This document shows positions 50,601-58,800 of a DNA stretch of 64,000 nucleotides, in pieces. Below the pieces are notes generated by a model that was not told the origin of the DNA, did no database searches, and was given only the letters and a program-made list of their open reading frames with translations. Source of the stretch: Alviniconcha marisindica (lineage: Eukaryota > Mollusca > Gastropoda > Provannidae); contig JABMCL010002580.1 in the NCBI GenBank assembly GCA_018857735.1, forward strand, positions 565,001 to 629,000, given 5' to 3'. A program made the translations under genes and the position numbers. Numbering within the stretch: the stretch's first letter is position 1; each line of letters starts with the position of its first letter.

Positions 50601-51930
50601 GTGTAATGGTACATTTAACAGTGGAACTATAAAGGGTCTGTTTGGCTAACCTTTTCTGTGTTGTAGAAATGTCAAATGTTGATTGTTCAGAGATGTGTGT
50701 GATCCAGAGTATGAGTTTGAGACAGGGCTGAGTTGAAACTAACACTTTGCATCGGTGATGTCTATTTGTACAGATCTACTAAGCATGCTCAAGTGTCTCA
50801 CTGCCAAAACAGCCTTATGGTGTCTGCTTGCATGACCACTGTGTACCTAATACATGCATTGTGTGTTGCTTGCAGCTGTATCGCTGTTCAACGGAGGTAT
50901 GGCTGTTCTGTGTGTGAGAGTGCATTATCTTTAGTTCCACGATGAGTTCTAGTATGCCTGCTGCAGTCAAATCTGCTGATGGAAAAGACACATCCAAAGA
51001 GAAAAGTGTTGGACTCTTTTGGGTACAACGTCACGCAGTATTGTGTTCCGGGGGAAGGGGCTTGTGCTGGAGGCACTTGATACTGTGAGAGTGTTGTCTG
51101 ATCATTCACCCACTCTCTGTTGATTGCATTTGTCCTGAGGAGACGAGAGTGTTGTCTGATCATTCACCCACTCTCTGTTGATTGCATTTGTCCTGAGGAG
51201 ACGAGAGTGTTGTCTGATCATTCACCCACTCTCTGTTGGTTGCATTTGTCCTGAGGAGACGAGAGTGTTGTCTGCATGATCATTCACCCACTCTCTGTTG
51301 ATTGCATTTGTCCTGAGGAGACCCTCTGTGGTTGACAGGAAATTCAAATCCAAGAATTTACAAACCAACAGTATTAACTGCAATTTTACAATTACAAATG
51401 AAAAACTTTGTTCATGAGAAGCGTAATTTGAGAATGGGAGTCCTTTTGTAACCACATTATACCATATTGCGGTGGTCTTTTATGACTTTGATAAACCGCG
51501 GACAAAGTTAAATGCACAGAACCACTGTGGTATATATACCCACATCTTGGCGGGATGCAGTGTGTATGCTTTGTGAGCTTTGAAACAGTGAAATTTGGAA
51601 TGAGTGTCCAGCCCTTTATTGTGCTGACATTTCTCAGCAAAGCTGACTGCAGCAGGAAAGAATAGGCACAGAAGTTGTTTGTGTTGCTAGGATGAAGCAG
51701 TTGCAGATGATTTGAGTTTGTTGTGCTGTCCAAGGTGTTGGTTTCATTTGCGTCACTTAGTGTTGGTTCACGCGTGCACTTGTTTTTATCACTTATTTCA
51801 AAAGACTGCACGGATCAGTCTGAAACAGTGCAATTGTTTTCTGTCTGTTGATCTGGGGTAGGTTGGTGTTATTTTCAGTTTGTTTTTAATATCTAAACCC
51901 TATGCTTGTATATATATATATGTTTGTGTT

Positions 51931-52005
<75 letters not shown>

Positions 52006-55000
52006 ATTATATCTAAAGTATAGACTGAGAGGAAAGAAGAATATAATGTGCCGGACGGGAACAAGGGACAAAGCAGAGCAAAACAACAGCAAACTGAAAA
52101 AAAAATACAAAAAAATACTGGAAGCTTGTTGTGCTTATTAGCCTATGACGAAAGGTCATGGTCATCTTTTATTTCCTTCATCAAAAACAAACAATGATCA
52201 AGTAGTGCATAAAGCTGACAAAGTATTGAGGAAGAGAACTATGTGCCTGAGGAAGATCAAAAGCCGTCAAAGCTTTGAGGAAGAAAGCTGTCAAAGTTTT
52301 GATGAAGAAAACTATCAAAATTTAAGGAAGAGAACTATATATCTGAGGAAGATAAAGAGTCAAAACTTTGAGGAAGAAAACTGTCATGGTTTTGAGGAAG
52401 AGAACCATACATCTGAGGAAGATATAAAGAAATCAAAGCTTTGAGGAAGAAAACTATCCCAATTTGAGGCACGTGAAGCAAATAGTTTTGAGGAAGAAAA
52501 CTGTGAAAGTTTGAGGACAGTAAAGAAATGAACGTTCTGAGGAAGAAAGTTGCCAAGTTTGAGGAAGATAAATCGCACAGAATTTTGAGGAAGAAGACTA
52601 TCAATATTTAAAGAAGAAAACTATGTTCCCAACATTCATGTACAGTGGAACTGAATGTAAAACTAAAACTATGACATATGGAAGCAGAGGTTGAATAGGT
52701 TTATAGTAAGTGCATGGTTTTTTAGTTATGCTCATTTAGTGCTTGTGATCATTTTACATGTGCATTTGACTGATTGTAAAATATTTTTCAGCATATTGTT
52801 GTGTTTAATTTAAGTGTAATAATAATGATAATAGATAACTTCCATATGGCGCTATGCAGCAGGAGAGAATAGGTGAGATTTGACAAAAAAGTATAAGTAC
52901 ATTTAGTTCTGTTTGCCAAGTGCATTTCTGTGTGACTTGACCAGCCACCTGTCTGTAATGTATGAACTATACTTGAGCTGAAAAGTGAAGCAACTTTTGC
53001 AACAATGCACAGATGTTCAAACCTCCTTAAACTACGTGTACTTTCCCCAAACTTCAGCAGGTGGAAGTCTGATTCACAGGTCTACCTCCATTCAGTTTTG
53101 ACTTGCAGTCAATTTTACACATACTCCACAGTACACAGAGAACACCTGTGAGAAATGTGCCTGGTGTATATGTAAAAACATGTTATATTATGTATTATGT
53201 ATATCATATGTGTGAAACAATTGTGCCTGGTGTATGTAAAAACGTATTACATATATGTATATGTATTACATATATGTGAAACAGTTGTGCCTGGTGTATG
53301 TAAAAACATATTACATGTATGTATTACAAATACGTGTGTGAAACAGTTTAGGTTGAGGGGTCATTAAACTGAACCCACTGGATGGCAAAGCCACAGGCAT
53401 GCAGTTGCTAGACAATTCCAAGTACCACCTTGCAGTCAGCTGGCTTTCTGCATAGTATACAGACAGACTGCTAGGAAATGCCAAAGATGTCCGCAAAAGT
53501 GATCGTCCACCACAGTGCCAGTGATTAGACAAATCATTATCGACTTTCTGAAATTGTCATCTGACTTTATTTGATGAAAATATGAAACCTGTTACAATTT
53601 ACACTCCTTACTTCTTACAGTTGCTTCACTTTTTGGCTTGAGTGTATGTGTGGCTATGTTATTTCATTTTGCTACTGTGTTTAGAAAATAAAATGAAAAT
53701 GGGGGGGGGGGGGAGTTTTGTAGGGGATAAGAAAAGTGCAGATTTGATGCTATATCCAAAATGAATATTATGTGGCAAAAGCTAACACTCGAAGGGGAAG
53801 AAAATGTGCCGAGTGCTATTGGTTTTCCTGTGGTTTTTATGATGTACCTGTCCCTTTGTTCTGTTCTTACTTGTTTCTTTTTTTGTTTTGTTGACATATA
53901 TATATATATATGAGAATGGTTCGTGATTCTGTGGAGTGCCCCCCTCTTCACTCCCTTCCCCCCCCCCCCTTCCCAATTCACCCAGCTTTGTCCCCTGCAA
54001 AGTACATTATTCTTTCTGTTCCCTGTTCATTTGTGTGTTGCTGTATACAACAGTACCCCGCCTCACAATGCAAACTGCTTTTTTTACTCCACCCCCTACC
54101 CCTCCCTGACCTTTTGTCTGTTGCTGTCTGTAACAGATTGTACTCCACAATGCAGGCTGCTGATCCCCCCCCCCCCCCTTCCCCTCCCCTTTTGACTGTT
54201 GCTGTATATGTAACAACACAGTGTGAACTGCTTTTTTCCTCCCCCCACCCCCACCCCCAACATTTGTCTTGTTGTATGTAACAGATTAGTACTCCATATT
54301 GCACGGACTGCTGACCCCCCCCCCCCCCCCCCCCCCTTTGTATGTTGCTGTATATTTAACAAAACAATGCAGACTGCATACTCCGAGCATCATTTTCTGG
54401 CATGCACACACACACTCATGCACGCACACTTACACACATGTCCATACATACAGACAGACAGACATGCACACACAGAGGAAGGATGTCGTAAACCAGTGCT
54501 TGGAGTTTGTGCAGACTGCTTAACCCCCATTATCTCGTCTGTTGCTGTATGTAACAGTTCAATGCTCCATCTCACAGGGCAGGCTGCTTAATACCCCTCC
54601 CCCCCCCCCCCCCCCTTCTTGTTGTTGTTGCTGTTGCGGCCTGTTGGTGTGCATAACAGTTTACAGTTTGTAATGTTATGTTTACAGTTTATTACCCTGC
54701 CAGTGCAGGCGGCCTGCTACCTTCCCACCCCACCCGTGACATTATTTTGCTCAATTTGTCTGTTGCATCATGCAGCAGTTCTGTTCCCCACCTCACACCC
54801 CTTTCCCCTTCAGTCCCCTTTCTCACCAGCTGCAAGTTCTGAAACAGTTTGTCGGTAGCTTGTTCAGAAGTTATGGTAAACAGTCATTATGTGCTACTGT
54901 AACTGCAACCGTCACGTCTTATTATAACTGTAAGCATGCCAATTTGAAACTGGTAAAAAAAAAAAAAAGCATCTGCGTTGCTTCGTGTTTAAACGGGAGA

Positions 55001-55486
55001 CTTGAAAGGCTGCTAGCACAGCAGCAGGAGAGCCAGAGGAATAGACGCCAAAACTTTTCCAAAGTTCAATGTCTCTTGTTATTAATCGCACTTGTTTGAA
55101 ATTTGGCTCAAAACTGCTCGGGGCAGTTGGAATGAATGGAAGCTGGCTGCTAAGCAGCGTTGTGCGGGGTTAAGCGGCTAACATGCTTGTGCATGCCGTG
55201 GTTGCAGATCAGCAAACAGTCAGAGCTGATCAAGAAGCTTCAGGACACCCTGAGCCAGTGCCACTACGACCTTGACATGACCCGTCGACGGGGAGAAGAT
55301 GACGTAAGTGGCGGAGTTCATTGTCAGGGACTGCGTAAGCTCTCGAGCTCGCTCTCTCTCTCTCTCTCTCTTGTTTGTGGTATTGTTGCGTTTATTTGTA
55401 TTTGCAGTATGGCAAGGACTGGCTGTTAGATAGGTCCAAATGGATCTGATGCTACTATCCTTGAGCATTAAAGTTTTTGAGTTCAA

Positions 55487-55527
<41 letters not shown>

Positions 55528-55792
55528 CTCTCTTCTCTCCCCCCCCCCCCCCCCCCAAAAAAAAAAAAAAAAAAAAAATCTCTCCCTCTCTCTCACTCCC
55601 CATCCAAGTTATATGAAAAAGTTGCTGAACTCTAGATTTAGAAAGCCAGACTGCTGATGATTCCATAGTTTCAAGATGTTTTGCGAAGGAATGAGCACTG
55701 TGGTGTGGGGCTGATTTGTGATGGATTGTTATGATGTGAGATCTGTGTGAAGGTTCCTTTGCGGAGGATCACAGACAGGGACTATGGCAGTG

Positions 55793-55823
<31 letters not shown>

Positions 55824-58800
55824 GGGATTGTTACGTATGAGAGCTGCGTTGAGTGTTGTTTTGTGGGGATCATAGAGAAAGGACAAATGTGGTGGGGGTT
55901 GGTTTGTATGGGATTGTTACTCTGCGACAGCTATCTTGCGTGTTCTGTGCAGATCACAGAGAAATGAGAAGTGCAGGAGGGGTTAGTTTTTGAGGGACTT
56001 GTTAGATATGAGAGTTATGTTGAGTTGTGTAGTGGGGATCGTAGAAAAATGAGAAGTGTGGTGGGGGTTTGATTTGTGAAATACTGTTAGCTATGAGAGC
56101 TATATTGGGTGTTGTTTCACTGGGATTGAAGAGGGACAAAAACTGTGATCAGAGTTGTTGTATGAAGGAGTGTATGTGAGTGTGTGTGTATGAACAGGTG
56201 CTACAGAGGGACGAGAGCATCAAGCAACTGCAGGAAGACCTCTTGGAGTCACAGACACAGTACTCAGCTTGTTACAACGAGGTAATGGCTGGTCTCAGTC
56301 TTCCTGTGCTAAGCATTCCATGGCCAGGTGGGGGACTGGTGACCACACGGTAATGGCACCAAACGCAGGGTTGAGTGTTTCAGAACTGAACCCTGCTTTG
56401 TTCGGGGATTAGCTCTTAGGTAGGTTGGGTCTCACAGAAAAACTTAGCTTATACTTGTGTAAATTTGGAATCACACAGCTGTTAAAAATTAAAAATTAAA
56501 AATCACGTGGGGGGTGGGGGTGGGTGGGGGGGGGGGGGTTAAGTTCTCTACTGCTGTGCCAAACAGCCTGACAGGTGACAGTTGCAATTGGCCTTTCAGG
56601 GGGAATTAGGCCACCAGGGTTATTCAGGAGAAAGTTGTTTAAAGAGAGTGAAGTCCTGCTCACAAGGATGCTCACATTAACCGGTCCAGGTAGCTAGAAG
56701 CTCTGAGGACTGGTGCCGTTTTGAGCCTTTGATTTCCACAAACTGTATTTACTTTGAATCTGTTCCGTAGCTGCTTCAGGATTAGTATTGAGTTGTTACT
56801 CAAAGAAAAACCTGTTAGATGGTAGAGATTGTTGAAAGGTGGGGCAGTAATAAAAGTGTTTTCGTAAGCCAGCATGCTGTGGGCGGGCTGAAAAATTCAG
56901 CGCTTGGTGGCAGCTTTTATGGCCTTAAATTGTCCAGGTGAAAACCAGTTGTATGTCTTTGGAAAAGGTAATGCGGCTGGAGGAGGAAGTGGAGAAGTTG
57001 AAGGGAGAGAACTCTCACCTGGCGGATGTTGGTGGCCGAGCGTCGCAGTCATGCAGTGAGCTGCAGGAGCAGCTTCACCAAATCGAGCTGGACCTGACCA
57101 TCTCACAGGAAAAACACCGCACGTGCCAGAAAGAGGTGAGGTTTGACAGGAGGAGGTGGGTGAGGTTTGACAGGAAGAGGTGGGTGAGGTTTGACAGGAA
57201 GAGATGGGTGAGGTTTGACAGGAAGAGGTGGGTGAGGTTTGACAGGAAGAGATGGGTGAAGTTTGACAGGAAGAGATGGGTGAGGTTTGACAGGAAGAGG
57301 TGGGCGAGGTTCAACAGAAAGAGGTAGGTGAGGTTTGACAGGAGGTGGGTGAGGTTTGACAGGAAGAGATGGTGAGGTTTGACAGAAAGAGGTGGGTGAT
57401 GTTTGACAGGAAGAGGTGGGTGAGGTTTGACAGAAAGAGATGGGTGAGGTTTGACAGGAAGAGGTGGGTGAGGTTTGAGAGAAAGAGGTGGGCATAAAAA
57501 ACTTCCACACAAAACCTTGCGTGTTCACAGCGCCAGGTTTGACAGGAAGAGGTTGGTGAGGTTCAACAGGAAGAGATGGGTGAGGTTTGACAGGAAGAGG
57601 TGGGTGAGGTTTGACAGGAAGAGGTTGGTGAGGTTCAACAGGAAGAGATGGATGAGGTTTGACAGGAAGAGGTTGGTGAGGTTCAACAGGAAGAGATGGG
57701 TGAGGTTTGACAGAAAGAGGTGGGTGAGGTTTGACAGGAAGAGGTTGGTGAGGTTCAATAGGAAGAGATGGGTGAGGTTTGACAGGAAAAAGTGGGTGAG
57801 GTTTGGCAGGAAGAGATGGGTGAGGTTTGACAGGAAGAGGTGGGTGAGGTTTGAGAGGAAAAGGTGGCTGAGTTTGACAGGAAGAGATGGGTGAGGTTTG
57901 ACAGGAAGAAGTGGGTGAGGTTTGGCAGGAAGAGATGGGTGAGGTTTGACAGGAACAGGTGGATGAGGTTTGACAGATGAGGTTTGACAGAGGTGGGTGG
58001 GGTTCGACAGAAAGAGGTGAGATTTGATGTCAGACAGCATTAAGTCTGACCGTCTCACACCTCTGTTCATTATCACACAGAAAAAGTACCGTTTGATGTC
58101 AGCAAAACTAGATCTGACCATCTCATACCTCAGGGTCATTATCTCACTGGAAACACACTATTGGAGAATTAGATATGACCATCTAACATCTCTCCTCATT
58201 ATCTCAGAGTAAAAACACTATGCAGAGATGAAATTTGCAGTCAGATAGATTTAGTTTTGACCATCTGACAGCTCTACACTTCTCACTGTGGGGGGAAAAA
58301 AAAACCTCCATTTGAGGCCAGGTAGGACTAGGTCTGGCCATCTCATATTTCTGCTAAATATTTCACAGTAAAAAAATTACATTGTACATACCAGAAAGAG
58401 AGGAGGTTTGAGATCAGATGGAAACAAATCTGACCATCCCACACCTCTGCTTCTCACAGGAAAAACAACACACATCTGCGAGAGTTCAGGGCTGAAAACA
58501 AGATGGAAACTTGGCAAACTGACATCAGCTAGAATGTACCAGGCACAGCCTTTTCTTTTGTCTAAGTTGCTCCTGATCTTACAGTATATTTGTTTGATGA
58601 TGAAGTGATGCTTAATGTCCTCAGATGTCGGCTGACATATTAGGGACAAGCTGGGACCAATGCCGAAGCATGGTTCAATAAATATTTACGTCCACGGAAG
58701 CCAGAAGACTCGTTAGGACGGACAGCCCAGGACCGCCACCTCGACTCTCACACAGCTCCTGAACTATGTATATTTGTTTAATTACATGCCTGGTTTTATA

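Larger units (their letters stand above)
50357..55207 (+). other. Intron 23 (4.9 kb)
   Basis: The intron holds four minisatellites (listed separately), a (TG)n tract and unique AT-rich sequence between about 52,620 and 53,150. No exon is supported. Confidence 0.7.

Noticed and set aside
56672..56875. LINE-like peptide on the minus strand
   Set aside because: It lacks the diagnostic reverse-transcriptase tail motifs seen at 24,720 and 32,035.
57136..57900. Open frames with repeated VRFDRKRW across the exon 26 array
   Set aside because: The frames follow from the tandem unit and contain repeated donor sites; the true exon ends at 57,135.
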